DNA of 64,000 nucleotides from Brasenia schreberi (taxonomy: Eukaryota; Streptophyta; Magnoliopsida; Nymphaeales; Cabombaceae). The notes below the pieces were generated by a model, which was not told where the DNA came from, did no database searches, and saw nothing but the letters and a program-made list of their open reading frames with translations. The stretch lies in assembly GCA_036023115.1 (NCBI GenBank), contig JAYKKT010000089.1:14121501-14185500 (forward strand), given 5' to 3'. A program made the position numbers and the translations under genes. This document shows positions 46,001 to 60,280 of this stretch, piece after piece (the first letter of the stretch is position 1; every line of letters begins with the position of its first letter).

Positions 46001-47813
46001 CTCTCGTGCTTCTGCTTTGATGTCAAATTCACATGCCATACTTCAGAGACTGTAAGCGTCGGTGAAAAGATAGATAGAGCAGTACTTGCGTTAGATTTTG
46101 TTAGTTGGTAGATGACCTGTTAATGATGACACACTGTAACTTCACATTTAGTTTTGAATTGGTTCCGTTGTTCTTTATTAATACGGCAGAATATGTTGTC
46201 ATTTTCAAAGTCTTCAATTTTTTCTTCTGCGAATCATTCTTTTGAAATTTATAGCCGAGTTTGTATATGATATGTACCTTATCTATTTCAAAATAGCTTT
46301 CGCCCCTTACATTATGATTAACCTTGTTCAAACTGGTCCCTTTATGCACGAGGGGATGCCTCACCCGTGCTTGGATCCTCCTGAACCATCAGTGTATAAG
46401 AGGCTCACTGCGACTCGATGGTTTTGATACTGACCCTTGGTCTGATCACCCCACGATAAAGAAAGGCTTTAGTTCAATGATCTATTACTTGATCATTACA
46501 GTAAATTAAGTAACCTTTTGGTGGGTCCTTGGGTGACCTATGTTTTAACAGAATGGGTTCAAACATCCATGCCATTTTTCTAGGCCCCTGTCATGGGTTG
46601 CTTAGCTTAAATCATCCTAATTTAATATAAGTGGCCATTTTTTATTGTTTCATGATAGGGTCCTTTCAAGAGATGGTGAATATGTGGTTATAAATCCATA
46701 ATAAAGTCTGACTCTATATTCATCCATAATGATACTGGATTATCAAGAACTATTGTTTAACTATAACTACTGTATTCAGTATACGAGGGTAATAATATCA
46801 GTAATTATTTAACCTACTTCTGTTATTGGTCTCGGGAGAAAATAAAAGATTAATTTTAATAAGGTGCACGTCATCATTTGTTAAGTTTAAATAATTTTCG
46901 TCCGAACAATCTTTCTTATCCTCCTAAAAGGTTACTAGCTTTACCACTATATTAATTTAATTAGAAATGCCTTGTGATGCCATGCGGTCTACCGCTCTAT
47001 CATCAAAATTCAGTTCTGATACCTTGAAATAAAGTCGTCAATGTACGCATTCTCTTCTCGTGTGGGGCGTTGTAATCTAAAAGTTTGATGCACTATCAAT
47101 CATAAGGCGATAAATGAATGCAATAGAGTTTTAGAAAGAGGGTCAAGTTGTCATGTTAAAATCAAACTTTGGCTTATGCATCAACGTATGGTGGAGGACT
47201 GCTCTGCGGATTTGGTTGCTTGTGGGCGTAACTGTGGAGGGCCTGCCTGATCCTTGCTTGCCTTGGGGAAAGGAAAAGTTAAATTGACACATTATAACAT
47301 AAATGTTGGATTAATACAGTGGCTCTTTTGAAATTTTGATTGATCTAATTCACGAGGGTGCCACTTATGGTAGAATCTTGACATTCAATAAACAGTTTTT
47401 TTTGTTGTTATAATGAGAAGGCCGAAGCCTAACACACACACCCAAACAAGCCATTGTTATGCACTACAGGAAACAACAGACTGGCTTACTGTCATTTTTA
47501 TTATTGCATGGGACCAAGGTTGGACTCTTTCCTTTGTCATGTAACATAGGTCTGAGTGACCAAACTTCAGATTATTTTTATTACAGACTAATACACAAAA
47601 ACCTAATCGATAAGTAACATAATGTTGGAGCATAAATTCTAACATAATGTGCTAATCTACAGAAGAGGCATCAGTGTACTATGAACGTGATTTTCTAAAA
47701 CGTCCCATAATACAAAACCAGGGCCCTGACTAGCTATTTTATAGAGTAGGTAACGTGAGCAGGCTCACCAGACTCCCGCAGACAGAAAAAATCTTTCTCA
47801 AGTTGTGCTTGCA
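46001..47813. other. Intergenic between snoRNA unit and AAA-ATPase gene
   Basis: No coding exon recognised. 46990-47050 contains TTCTGATACCTTGAAAT, reminiscent of an LTR primer-site junction, but no flanking LTR is evident. The 3' UTR of the minus-strand ATPase gene probably lies between about 47450 and 47813. Confidence 0.35.
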
Positions 47814-50800
47814 TTAGAGGAAGTATGTTAATTGCTGCTTCTTCCTTGAACCGCCTTCGCCATACGATTCATTCCACTGTTTCAGTTCACTCATTATAGA
47901 ACCCTCAGCAGCAGAGCTTGCTGCCACCTGCAGATCCAATGAGCACATCTGAAATGTTAAGTCTTATAGCATGCTGCATACACAAGGTCTCACCCACAAG
48001 TCTGTTCTCTAAACACCGTTCGGTTGGGTAGCTAGCTATCAACTTGTGCATGCTAAAACAGTGAGGCGGATGTATGGCTATACAAAGAATATGATTTGTA
48101 TTGAGACTATTAGATATAAGGTTAATGTGGCATCACTACTAAGAGCCATCCTTAAGGTTATTTTGGCGTGGAAAGGCAGTGAGATGGAGTTCTGAGACAA
48201 AGTAAGACATTATCAATTATTGGAAGGAAACTATCTTTTACGTAAGAGTGAACGATATAGTGAGCTCCTCAAAAGAGAGAAAGCAAGACCTATAAAGTTT
48301 CAAAAGGAAACTATAAAATATGATACATTTTCCTTGAATGCTAAAACAACACAAGATCGAGCAGAACAGCAAACATGAATCCATGTCAGCAGTCCCACTT
48401 TACGTGGAAGAGGGAGATATGTTTGTCATGGTTTTGAGTCAAGTACCGTCTTTTGGGATTAGATTAACCCAATGCAGACCTTTATGGCCAACACACTAGG
48501 CCTCTATTCTGAGGGTTGGTTTGCATAGGGCGATGGCAGCAGCACAACCATGGAATGGAAGAAACTAAAGAGCGCATCAAATTAAGGAGCTGCCTGAAGT
48601 TATTCACTCTCCCAAGAACAAGCAGCAATCATCGGTCGGGCCGTCTATTTCTTTCCTGTAGTTGGTTAAGCCGGATTCGAAAAACTTTATTTTAGGTTTA
48701 ACCCTATATGGGGAGCACTATCACTTTGCCTTCGGTGCCGCACCTGCTGGAGGGACTGAACCTGGATGACCTTTGCTTATATTCCTCCGCCATTAGTCGA
48801 ACCTACAGTGGGACCAGGTTGGTTTGTCTTGTACTAAGCTAGTTAGACCTATGCCGCAAACCATCAGGCATCATCAGATGCGTTCAATCTGAGATATAGA
48901 TAAGTTCGTATTGGGCAGAGAAATTGCACCAAACACATCTGTGGAAATGCTCTCACCTGATTCTTTGCAATCCTCATGTCTTCCATGGTTAAAGGCCGGA
49001 GAGTTACTACTTTTTCTTCCTTATCTCCTCTAGCTGTTGCAGCTTCCTCTGCTGCCTTGTTTCCTTCTTGTGCTTTCTTCTGTCGCTCCTAAAAGCCGTA
49101 GATTTGCTCTTAATATGCGAGAGAGAAAAGGTAATCACCTTGCACAAAGAATAACATGATTTAGTCTATCTACCTTCTCCACTTCTTGCTGTATTAGCTC
49201 TCTGACGGGCCGATAAGCAGCAGTCGTACATAAATTCTGCACCATGGATCAACAGAAGTATTGAGAATACAAGATAAGCTCACAGCCAGGAGCCACGTTT
49301 ATTTAAATTATCAAAAGAAACCTTAAAGGACTTTATACGAAAACGTAAACCCACCTTGAGGTCGCTGCCACTGTATCCTTCAGTCATTGTAGCAAGCTCC
49401 TTGAAATCAAGTCCTTCCACTTTCTCTTTTGACAAGAGAGTCCTCAATATTTGCTCTCTACTTTCCACAGATGGTAAACCGACCATGATTCTATATCCAT
49501 GTTCAGAGCTCTTGTTAAGTTGCATAGAGTAATGTATATAACTTACGTAAAGAACTAAAAGAAGATCATATGATGATACTTACCTGCGCTCAAACCGGCG
49601 AATGATTGCCTCATCAAGGTCAAATGGCCTATTAGTCGCTGCAAGGACGAGGATTCGCTCACCTGGTTTTGTCAAAAGACCATCCCAGTGGGTCATAAAC
49701 TCATTCTTGATCTTGCGCATGGCTTCATGCTCACCAGCTCTGGACCTTTGGCCAAGCATGCTGTCAACTTCATCAACAAATATGATTGTAGGAGAAACCT
49801 TTGCAGCAAGAGTGAAGAGAGCCCTAACGTTCTTTTCGTCTTCACCAAACCATTTCGAGGTGATGGTAGACATGGAAACATTAATGAAGCTGGCCCCTGC
49901 TTCTTTTGCTATTGCCTTCGCGAGCATGGTTTTCCCGGTCCCTGGCGGTCCAAACAGTAATATGCCCCGGCAAGGCTTTAGTATTCCTCCCTTGAAAAGG
50001 TCTGGTCTTCGAAGCGGAAGCATAACCAGCTCCTGAAGTGATTCCTTTGTCTCACTAAGAGCACCTATATCCGCAAATGTCACTCCAATTTCGTTTGCAG
50101 GAATAACTTCAGGTCTTATCCTCTTCTCAAATTCATTGTCAGGAGGGACTTCCTATTCGTCAGCAGATTTACATATTTTGTAAGTGACAGAAATGAAAAG
50201 ATATCAAAGAGAAAAGGCGACAGATGGGTAGCCAACATCTCTTTCTTCTATCTTAAATAAGTAGAGAAGCGGTCGAGTACAGGAAACCACAGGTATAAAT
50301 TAGAACACGAGTATTGAAGGCAAAGGGGAATTACAGAATGAGGGAAAGATAAGGCAAAGGGGAATTACAGAATGAGGGAAAGATACCTTAGCTGGAGTCG
50401 CCGGATTTCCACCGTCCTTCCTCACAGTCGAAGCTGCGTTCTCAGTCTCATTCTTGTTCTCTGGTGGTGCTGGTGCTTCAGGTTTTGCTTCAGGCTTCAC
50501 TGTCAGTGCTGAATCTTTCTCCTCAATCACCTGGAAGACGCGAATTCAAAGGTAAGTTGCAGAGAAAAGTATAACTTGAATGTCATATTCAAGACTAACC
50601 TTGGAGGCACCAGCATTTGCTTCCAGTTTGAGAGTATCTTTGCCTTCAAGCTTGCCTTCTTGGAATATGCTCAATCCATGTGCCAGACTATCATATAAAT
50701 ATATGGAGCATTATTAAGAAAGTATAAGACACAAGAAAGCAAAACTGACATGTTTTACCTCTTGGAGGATATGACAAGCTTCCCATTCCTGTACTCGGGA

Positions 50801-53800
50801 TCCTTATTGTTCATTAGATGATAAGATACTGCAGATACCACGATTTCTTCAATATACCTACTCAGAATCATTGTGTCAGCAAGGCAAATAGAAGCTAGAT
50901 CATCACAATCAAGATCATTTGCTGCTAGAACTTCTGAAACATGATTCCTGTTATCCTGATACTGCATCATTTTCATGTCTTCTTCCAATTGAGACTTCCA
51001 GCTAACTAGATGATTCTCGTCTTCAGGTGGTTTGATCTCAATGTTGTAAGGGAATAACAGAGATAACTTCTCATCCACTTCCTTGTAATCATTACCAGGG
51101 TCCAACATTCTTGATCCAAGGATGAGAACAGGCCCCGAGAGTTTCTTCAACATTTTCTGAAACAAGGAGTAGACCCTCTGGGATCTGAAGAGAAGATTCT
51201 CTATATCTCTTATATAAAGGACAATTGGATCCGTTTTCGATACTGTAGCCAGAACCTATACAGTAAGTACATTACAATTGGATTTCATCAGCCATACACT
51301 TACTGCGGAATTTGTTCCATTATAAGTAAAAAAATCTTCTCCATATCAAAGAAAAAGCAAACAAGCTACCTCCAATACAATTTTTACAGTAAGAAACTAA
51401 AATCATGAGCCAATATTTAGAACTTCACCTTGTAAAGGGACTGGATAAAAACTTTCTCATCAAAAGCCCAGCAGCTAGTACGCTTGAGAGGAGCTACAAT
51501 TTATGAAGCGCAGCGCAAAAGAATAAAAAATAAGATATATATTATGTAACACAATATACTCAAAATTTTGGGATGTCATTCAAGCATCAATGAGTTAACC
51601 TGGGTTGACAGGAGCAATCTGGTCTGCAAGGCTACTCATATCAGCCGAGGCATGTCTTCGGAGCTTCGGAACTTGCATCGCTTCAGAACCTCTGCAGATG
51701 AAGTGAAATGGTACTTTAAAAACACACTGCTATGCTGTCAATGGTGTTGAGCACCGCTTATGCCGCCAATCCTTTAAGCGGGAAATTGCCGCATAAGCGT
51801 CACTTGGGCGTATTTGGCGTTACACTAATATTAAAATGTACACTGGTATTGAACAAGGTTGTAATTTGATTAGAGAGAGGGAGATACCTTGATCGCATAT
51901 CCAGACCACTATTTTGTCTCCGTAAGGTGCCTGCAAGAGAATACGCAAGTAATGAAACATTAAACTGTTGAAATCTCACGTTAGTTCCAAATTCGCCAAA
52001 AGAGCATCAGAGGATGTAAACTGGTGTTTCTCCAAGAAAAGGAAAATCTTATATCCACACACAAGGAACATCAGGTTTGCCATAACAAAGTTCATCCATC
52101 ATATTGAATGTTCAGCATCTGATTTCAAGCATGTGACAGTAAAACCTTCATAATCCTTTCCATCTAAGACTTCTTAACCGCTAAATCCAACTCTGTTCAG
52201 TGAAATTCACCCGTTAAATCCTGGTATAGATTCACATGTGTGTTGGCCAGGAGGGTATTGTTAGTATGTAAACTGGGAAAGGAATCTTGCGTCATGTCCA
52301 ATGGAATCATCTGTACCATAAATTATGGAACAAACTGTTCAACCCAGTGTACCTTTAGGCGCGTCACGGGGTGGCAGGATGGAAAAGGAACTCAATAAGC
52401 CCGACATTTTATCCAGTGTCATCTCAGAGATGGATCGCCTAAAGGACTGCAACAAAAGATTGTTCATCGAAATACAGAAGTAAGATGACGGAATTGAAAA
52501 AAAAGGGAGTCAATTTCATTTACTCTGTTGGCATAAAAGGAACAAAGATTAGGAGGAACACAAAGCATTTTCATACTCATAAGTTATGCTCATGCACCAG
52601 AACCAAATTCGTTTTCTTTTGATTGCAATAAACAAAGTTTATTGAACTAGGCATGGGTGGTACGTTATCTAATCCATAACTCAATGGACCGCGCCCATCC
52701 ACCAGAAATGCAAATAATCTCATAACTAATGGAAGCTAAAGGAGAAACAGTTGCACTATGAACTCGGGTAGCAGGAGAGAGGTGATTGAATTCTTCTCTC
52801 ATGAAAACATAAAAAAACTTCAGCACAGAAATAGCCATGCACTGCACAGGAAAAGATAAAAACTACACCTGGATGTTGATAACATGTACATGTACATGTG
52901 ATATGTAACTTCGTAAGTTTCTATTACAGCTTAAGTACGAAAGGACATGAAAAGGGGACAAATTAAAGCTATCCGAACAACATGGAGAACTACTTACACC
53001 ACCACTGCCATCACTGGTGCTAGAACCATATTTGTTCTGTATCTGGAATCAAGAAAAACCATCTTTTTTATCACGTATCAGATTAAAGCAGTAGCATCTT
53101 GAGGTACATTTTAGTATGGATCTCGATACTTACCTTTAATGAGAAGTCAGTTACGTCAAGCAGTAACAGCTTGGTCTCAAAATAATGCGCTAAAGCCTTT
53201 GCAAGCATTTGCTGATAGAGCTCTGCGGGCAGGGAAGATGCGAAGTAACTACTTGCTTGAGACAAACAAAAATGACAAACTCAGAAAGGATCAAAAGGAG
53301 CTTTCGACAACATACCAGCAGGACCAGACAGCAAAATAGCCCGACTTGCCGGGGAAAGATTTCTGGTATATTTGGAAAAATCAGCCTGCTTTAGATGAAC
53401 GTATGCAGCACTTGTCAATAGCACCCTTGTCTGTTCACTGTTTTTTGAGTAATATAAACGCCAAAAGTTCTCTTAATCATCACATATAATGAACGAATAT
53501 ATTAATATGTTCATCACATCATTATTGAATATGCATTTAGAAATATAAAGCTGCAAAACCCACGAACCATGATTCAACTTTCTGATACAAGATACTAAAT
53601 GACTCAAGTGGATGAACAATTGAACAATAAAACTTGCCACAGGTGTGAGTGACTACTGATTGAAACCATATCTCTCCCTCTAATCCACGGGCATGTAACT
53701 TGTTGCAAAACAAAAATGCCGCCCATCCGTACAATGCCCGCACTCTCCACAGTGGACAAGAACCATGACGCTTATGTAACACTTAATTCCCTCAAAATTG

Positions 53801-54929
53801 AGAGCAAATGCATTTTATATGCGACCTGAGTGCGTCCTTACACGTTTAGCACTCTCAAAGTTCAAGCAGGCAACTCTGTGACTTATTGATGGAAGCAAAA
53901 CCGTCAAATTACGAAGGTATTTGACATCTCTCTCGTGGAAAAACATATGGGTTCTTTCTCCAAGGGGCAAGGAGGTCCTAGCGCTCTGGGAAAATCCGTG
54001 CACCATCCTAGCATGAATTGAAATTCAAAACTCCCTTATCTACAGCTCTTTCAAGTGCCCTTATCTGAACCAATGTGGATGTTTGGTCGAGAATTGGCCC
54101 TATGGATAAGTAGCCTGCCACCCATGCACCGGAGAAATGCCATAATAGATGGAGATGAAGCCTGAGATGCATGCATTGGCTTCACAAAGATCGTTCTCAT
54201 TTTCATTGGCCCTCTATCATCTCAGTACAAATTTGTACATAAATTCCATCTTCACGTCAGGGATCCAGGACCATGGTCTCCTGTTTTCTTAAGGCTGATA
54301 AAAGAAAATGGTAAGGTAGCCGAAGTTTACGACCATAGAAGGATTTTCATCTTTATATGGCCTTTCTGTAGATTATGGAATACAGCTTTCTAAAAACAGA
54401 AGACACCATCATTCACAAATTCCACGGATTTTCCAACCTACTAAAAAAAAACACATTAAAGAGCTCGTCAATGGGAGTCGGTTATCTATATCCCCTAGAA
54501 ATAGAGATAAATATTTTCTCAAGAACACCACCCAACAAAGAATTCTTCTTGACGTACTCGGTCGATTATTTCAACTTGCAAAGCGAAGGGTAATGCAATA
54601 ACTACCCGAGTATGGCAATAACAAAGGGTGGCAAACAGATAGAAAGCCAACGTACTACGGGATGCCGAGGTCGAACAATTAATGCAAGGAGAGACAAAGA
54701 GTTTATGAGTTTTTGCTTACTTGAGATAATACGGGAACTCATCGAACGTGACGTTGCTGTCCTTCCCATCGACGATCTGCCTGTTCAACTCTTGCTCGAT
54801 CCGCTCGGAATTGTTTGCGGAAGACGATGCCGTCCACTTGCCGACCGTCTGGCCGGATGCGAGACCAAGACCAACGCCGACGCATGGTCCGACGCTCAAT
54901 GCTGACATGAGAACGTGTTTCTGCTCCAT
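47814..54929 (-). CDS. AAA-ATPase of the plant DAA1/MSP1-like group, 16 exons
   Basis: Hydrolyses ATP to remodel protein substrates; the cellular substrate in plants is not established. Exons (high to low): 54929-54721, 53437-53316, 53222-53134, 53042-52998, 52446-52353, 51930-51888, 51691-51600, 51493-51429, 51255-50759, 50687-50600, 50530-50387, 50152-49584, 49490-49355, 49236-49174, 49088-48957, 47927-47814. All join in frame with GT-AG introns to about 833 codons, the usual size. The chosen start is ATG at 54929 (MEQKHVLMSALSVG), the family N-terminus, with a Gly-rich, weakly hydrophobic segment after it. The AAA domain has Walker A GPPGTGKT (564-571), Walker B IIFVDE (619-624), sensor-1 AATNRP (Asn 670) and the Arg-finger segment RRFERR (681-686). 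An upstream degenerate AAA-like half (FPYYL, AILLSGPAE, LLLLDVTDFSLK) precedes it. It ends QLTYFL, typical of the group. No defect seen. Confidence 0.95.
50317..50384. repeat. 34-bp tandem duplication at an exon 11 splice donor
   Basis: AAGGCAAAGGGGAATTACAG plus 14 bases occurs at 50317-50350 and again at 50351-50384. The second copy ends two bases from the exon 11 donor GT of the ATPase gene (50385-50386 on the minus strand), so the GT itself is not duplicated. Confidence 0.9.
51731..51820. repeat. Possible hAT-end fragment in an ATPase intron
   Basis: CTATGCTGTCAATGG resembles the hAT terminal repeat CTATGTTGTCAATAG at 21129. Inverted pieces CGCTTATGCCGCC and GCCGCATAAGCG follow. No second terminus or target duplication is seen. 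Confidence 0.4.
53438..54720 (-). other. Intron 1 of the ATPase gene
   Basis: 1283-bp intron between the first two coding exons. Donor GTAAGC and acceptor CAG are canonical. I see no repeat, RNA gene or additional exon in it. Confidence 0.7.
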
Positions 54930-55650
54930 CCCCGTCAAAATCCGCAGCCTGTAACCTTCGCAACTTGACTTTCGCTTTCCCGGAGCCTAACATACAAAGA
55001 AAACGGGAACTTCCGGTCGGATTCCTCCCGGCGAACCGAGAAAAGTGAGATCACAACCAATATCTAACTTTATCTGGAGACGTCAGTCCTTCTTCGAGAG
55101 TGACACCTAGGGAGTAGGAAACGGAGACTCGAGAGAATGATCTAACGTCTGACTGAATCTCTTCAAGGAGGAAGAGACGAGATGAACAAAGAAACTCTAT
55201 CTCAGCCAGAAACTTCCATTTATTGGTCGTCTTAATAAAATAGGTGATCAAATCACGACCTGAACGAAGCCAACCAAACTTTAACCTTTGAATTCGCCGC
55301 CTAAAAATGTCATTCTCGCCCCATTACACCGAGACCAAACTACTTTATTCACACCGATCAAGACCTTAAGTTCACAACTCTGGAAAGTTTCCACCAAAAT
55401 ACTGTCGAATTACAGTCTTTTCCGGCCGATCCGAAGCAGAACAACCTAAATATCACTAATATCTCCCTTTCCAAATGGAACAAGCAAAAAGAAAACTCCT
55501 TCACGAGACCGGAAGTACGAAATTCACGGTAATCAGACACAGAAAAAGAGCCACAGAAAAGGTGATCAAGAAGACAGATGATCCGGAACTTCCGAAACGA
55601 AGCATCTCCCCCTCTCTCTCTCGTTGACGGATTAGAGAAAGGGCCTACTG
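54930..55650 (-). promoter_or_regulatory. Leader of the ATPase gene
   Basis: About 720 bases from the inferred transcription start to the ATG. It contains upstream ATGs and pyrimidine-rich stretches; GTTACAG (near 54950) could be the acceptor of a leader intron, as is common in plants. The donor was not fixed. Confidence 0.45.
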
Positions 55651-55675
55651 TTGTGGAGCAACATTCGGGAAGCGG

Positions 55676-55683
55676 TATTTATA
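55676..55683 (-). promoter_or_regulatory. Putative TATA box of the ATPase gene
   Basis: TATAAATA on the minus strand, about 750 bases upstream of the ATG. It implies transcription starting near 55645. Confidence 0.55.
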
Positions 55684-55699
55684 GAGGGGCGCTTTTCGC

Positions 55700-56431
55700 C
55701 ACCACTACCCGATCATAAGGGTGGACGCCGAAGTAGGAAACCTTTAACTTTGGATCGTCGTTCCGGGAATCTGCAGATCTTCCGACGCCGGAAGGCTGGA
55801 ACTGGTCGTTATATTACAAACGTCGTCGTGAGGTCGTTTTCTTTCCCGCTTTTTCTGGGCTCCCGTTATTTTCTCAGATAACGGTCGAGCTGACACGTCA
55901 TATCCCATGTCGCAAACTTTTTTTTATCTCAGCCGCCCAAATTTTTGATGGACAGCCAATCTTTTTCTTTTAGCATAATCGATGGCAATGGGGCGGGTCG
56001 CGACGGTTATCCCTATACCGGGCGGCCATGACTCGAACCTTAATCGTGTGTTCGTGCGTGACATAAAATAATTTATCATATGAATGGTGGTGATGATCAA
56101 GTAATGTTTAGCATGTGAGATTGTCTAATTATCCTACTTAATCTCTTTATATATTTATACATACATATATACATACATACTATTATATATATTATATATA
56201 TATATATATATTATATATATATATATATATATGTAAAGAGAGATTAATTCATGCTTAAACATTTTCAAAGATTTTAACCATTTTATTGGTGAGATCATCA
56301 ATTGAAATTCAAATTTTAAAATTGAAAAAAATATCTTGATAATTTGTGTAGGTGCATCTTTTGCTATTTGCTTTAAAAATCTCAATCGTTGATCTCAATT
56401 GAATGATTGAGACTATACTCTCTTCCCTTCC

Positions 56432-56474
<43 letters not shown>

Positions 56475-56634
56475 AGAATGGGTTGGTAAAGGATCCATGA
56501 AGATATAGAAACGTGATTTGACATAACTTTTGATTCATTGGTCAGATTTTAATGTCATATATACTTTCTAGGTATATTGATAAGAAGAATAATGGAGAGT
56601 TTAGCTCCTCCATGAAGAACATATTCAAAGAAAC
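55700..56634. other. Intergenic with simple repeats
   Basis: No gene seen. It holds a TA-rich tract (about 56180-56231) and a (TC)n run (56434-56466). 56088-56160 shares phrases with 43371-43440 (ATGATCAAGTA, TTTAG, then CTCTTTATATAT). Confidence 0.5.
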
Positions 56635-57503
56635 CATAGGGTTATATGCATAAACATATATGTAATGAATATAACAAGCTCATATCAATTAAAAGCATAG
56701 ATCTAGAGAAAGCCATAAACAAACAATACAACACAACCGATACACAAAATAGAATAGGTAAGTAATCACTTACCGATCAAGTTGGCTTCATGAACTTGCC
56801 TTGGAGAAATTAAAACCTTGCTATCAATACATACATAGGTATCCTCACCTTTCTCCCAAAATAAAACAATCAAACTGACAAGAGTACATCCATCAACTTA
56901 CGTCACCTTCTACAACACCCTAGTTGTCAAGCGATCAAAGAGGAAAACATCAATCAAAAGCAAGATGCAAGAGAATATAAGAGAGAGAAGGTAGAACACC
57001 TGTTTTGTTTTCACTAACTACAAATTAGAAACCTTAATCCATATTTTATACTATAATAATAGATGAGTCATGTCTCCTTAAATCTGTAACCACCTATATG
57101 CCTTTTCGTATGAGAGGATAATTTAAGTCAAAACTTTCTTATGCAAAAGAAACCAAAGACAACTTTCTTATACAAAAAAAACCAAAGACAATTCATGAGA
57201 ACTGAAATCCAGCTCAGCCTGACTCAACATGTGTGCATGTGCATGCATGGTCCTCCATGTCATGTCCATTCTCTTTAGAACATATGTTCAGAATTACCAC
57301 ATACATAAAATGATAAGTGAGATTCTTTCTCCAATCAATATTGAACTAAAAAATATCTTATAACATTTACATGCATAAGACCTTCCTACACACATCACTT
57401 TAAAATTTTAGACTTTCAACTTTATTAAATATTTATGAATTAAGTTTTTTGGGAGTATTTATCATGAACTAAAATAAATAAATATATATGAGCTTAATTG
57501 GGC
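56635..57503. repeat. Left copy of a diverged direct repeat (probable LTR)
   Basis: CATAGGGTTATATGCATAAACATAT starts both copies; GCTTAATTGGG or ACTTAATCGGG ends them. Matching blocks include GAATAGGTAAGTAATCACTT and TTTATTAAATATTTATGAAT. The left copy has about 180 bp absent from the right and an internal 31-bp duplication near 57131-57192. Confidence 0.65.
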
Positions 57504-58539
57504 CCAACAACGCTTAATTCACTTTAAGTCTCATAATCCATATAAAGTCCAAAGTGTGAAGTACTCTACCAAAACAACCATCATTTGTGCTTTCAATAAT
57601 GATACCTTTTAGATTGAACTATTACTTGAGTTATCCTATATTACCTTTACAAGAACTATGTGCTTTAGTGTAAATGTGTTTATTAGTAAAGACTATATCA
57701 ATGATCTTTAGGGTTAGTACATTAAAGGTCATGCATTCATATCTTGCATCATGATTGATTTAAAGGAATAACTTAATTCTCCAGCAGTATCATAAGATCA
57801 ATCATTTAGCTAAACATCTCAATTTCTAGCCTAATGTCCAACCGGACTACGATTTGCTTTTAATTTTTTTCTTGATCTTAGCTTTTGGTTTAAATTTTGC
57901 TTTTTGCTTTTCCTTAGGATCAATAATCTGTTTCTTTTCGATCATTATACTCAATTTGCTTTCAACCAATATAATCTCTTTTTGATTTTTGTACTCTTAT
58001 TCTATAGTTGTCTATCATAAGATCATCCAAGCCATATTTTTCTTTTTATGTTTGATATCTATGCTAAAGTCCTCCAAAAACTTGACAAACTTTTTAAAAA
58101 TAGATGTAACAATAAATTTTCAAGATATTTCATATCCGCTTCCTCAAGACCATGACACAAAAAAAGAAACTTATGCTCTGACTCGGTAAGATTTTTCCTC
58201 CACCATTTGATATTTAAGAGTCTTTACCATGAAATATTTTTCAAGACCCAAGTTTTTAAGGTTGTCATATATAATAATAACACAATTGGTCCTTCTCCTT
58301 CCGCAAAGCAATTCTATCCTAGTTTTTAAGGTTAAAAATATCAGGTTGAGAGCAATCCAACTCAATAAATAAAAATAGTCTTAACAAGGTTAACTAAATC
58401 TTTCTATATTGTTGCCAATATTTTGAAATAAGGTCCAACAAATTTCTATGGCATCCCGGTTATATCAACTTTAAGTTGTAAAGAAATCATTGATGACATG
58501 CTAACTTCGATTGATTTCTCTAAAAATGTTGACATAAAT
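57504..58539 (-). pseudogene. Interior of the decayed repeat element
   Basis: About 1 kb between the two direct repeats. On the minus strand a Lys-rich stretch (KEKQKAKFKPKAKIKKKIK, near 57900) could be a gag remnant. No polymerase or integrase is left. I read it as a non-autonomous or deleted LTR element; no primer site was confirmed. Confidence 0.35.
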
Positions 58540-59303
<764 letters not shown>

Positions 59304-60280
59304 TCTCAGATAAATCATCTTTTTGTTTCCTTAATAATAGACTTTTGTTTTCTTCGTGTAGAATGATTTTCTCTGTGGTGAGCATTATTTATACGATAAT
59401 TAGGACATCCCGGTGCGAGATTGCAGGTGTCTTGCCCGACCCATCTCTTTTCACATCACATCTGTCCAGATCAAGCATTAAGGACAATGAACATAAATAG
59501 TACGCACCTTACCACTTAAATTATGTATTTATCTTTTTCAGTTTTATACGTATGAAGATCATCTCATTATCCCTTAATACAATTTCCTTCAATGAGAAGT
59601 TCTCATGGATTTGAATTGCCCTTCGATGGATTCCTGGAAATCTAAGGCACAATTGCTTTTCGGTGCATTGCGGAAACACCCAAAAATTGAATCTTTTGGC
59701 AGCAACTCTTTTCCACCATTTCTGCGCTACCAGACTTTTTTTGTTTTCCTTGAAGCAGATGGTGTTTTCTCTTTTCTCATTCACCCATCCAATCAGTTAC
59801 TTTCCCAAATTAACAAGCGCAGCAGAATCCACTGTCACCACTGACACGAGCTTGGCTCACGTCTGTCAATGCCTGAACAATTAAGAACTCTGGAAAACGA
59901 AAAGCCCCATGCTTCTCTAGAGAGGAACTCACACAATTATCTTTCCAACAGAAAACCCCGTGCACCTCTCTCTCTCTCACACACACATAATCAGCTTAAA
60001 ACGCATGGAACCTAGCAAGAATTCTCTTCGATTGATGGCCGCAACAGGAACCAAGCACACATTGAATTTATTTTTCTAAAAAGTTATACCCATAAAACTG
60101 ATGACAGGGGTGACCTCCAAAGACCCGAGGCAACATTTTTTGCTCCTCGCTCCTGGTATGCAGCAACACCAATAACCTACTTCCTTGCGGAATCACATGA
60201 ATAGGTAAGGGTTTTGTGTTTTCCGGTTTCCACATATCTTGTTTTTCTGAAAGGGGTTTTTACTGTATTTCTTTCTTGTG
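59304..60280. other. Intergenic, no gene recognised
   Basis: Open frames such as 59605-59844 (79 codons) match no family known to me and overlap a frame on the other strand. A compound CT/CA run lies near 59965-59988. Confidence 0.4.

Noticed and set aside
46115..46230. AATGATGA as a third C/D snoRNA
   Set aside because: No D box with a matching terminal stem within about 120 bases.
49602..50036. 144-codon plus-strand frame
   Set aside because: Complement of the ATPase Walker exon.
54739..54993. Arg-rich 84-codon frame over ATPase exon 1
   Set aside because: Shadow frame; the other frame gives the family N-terminus and splices correctly.
59605..59844. 79-codon frame, possible small gene
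   Set aside because: No family match, overlapping frame on the other strand, no promoter or splice support.
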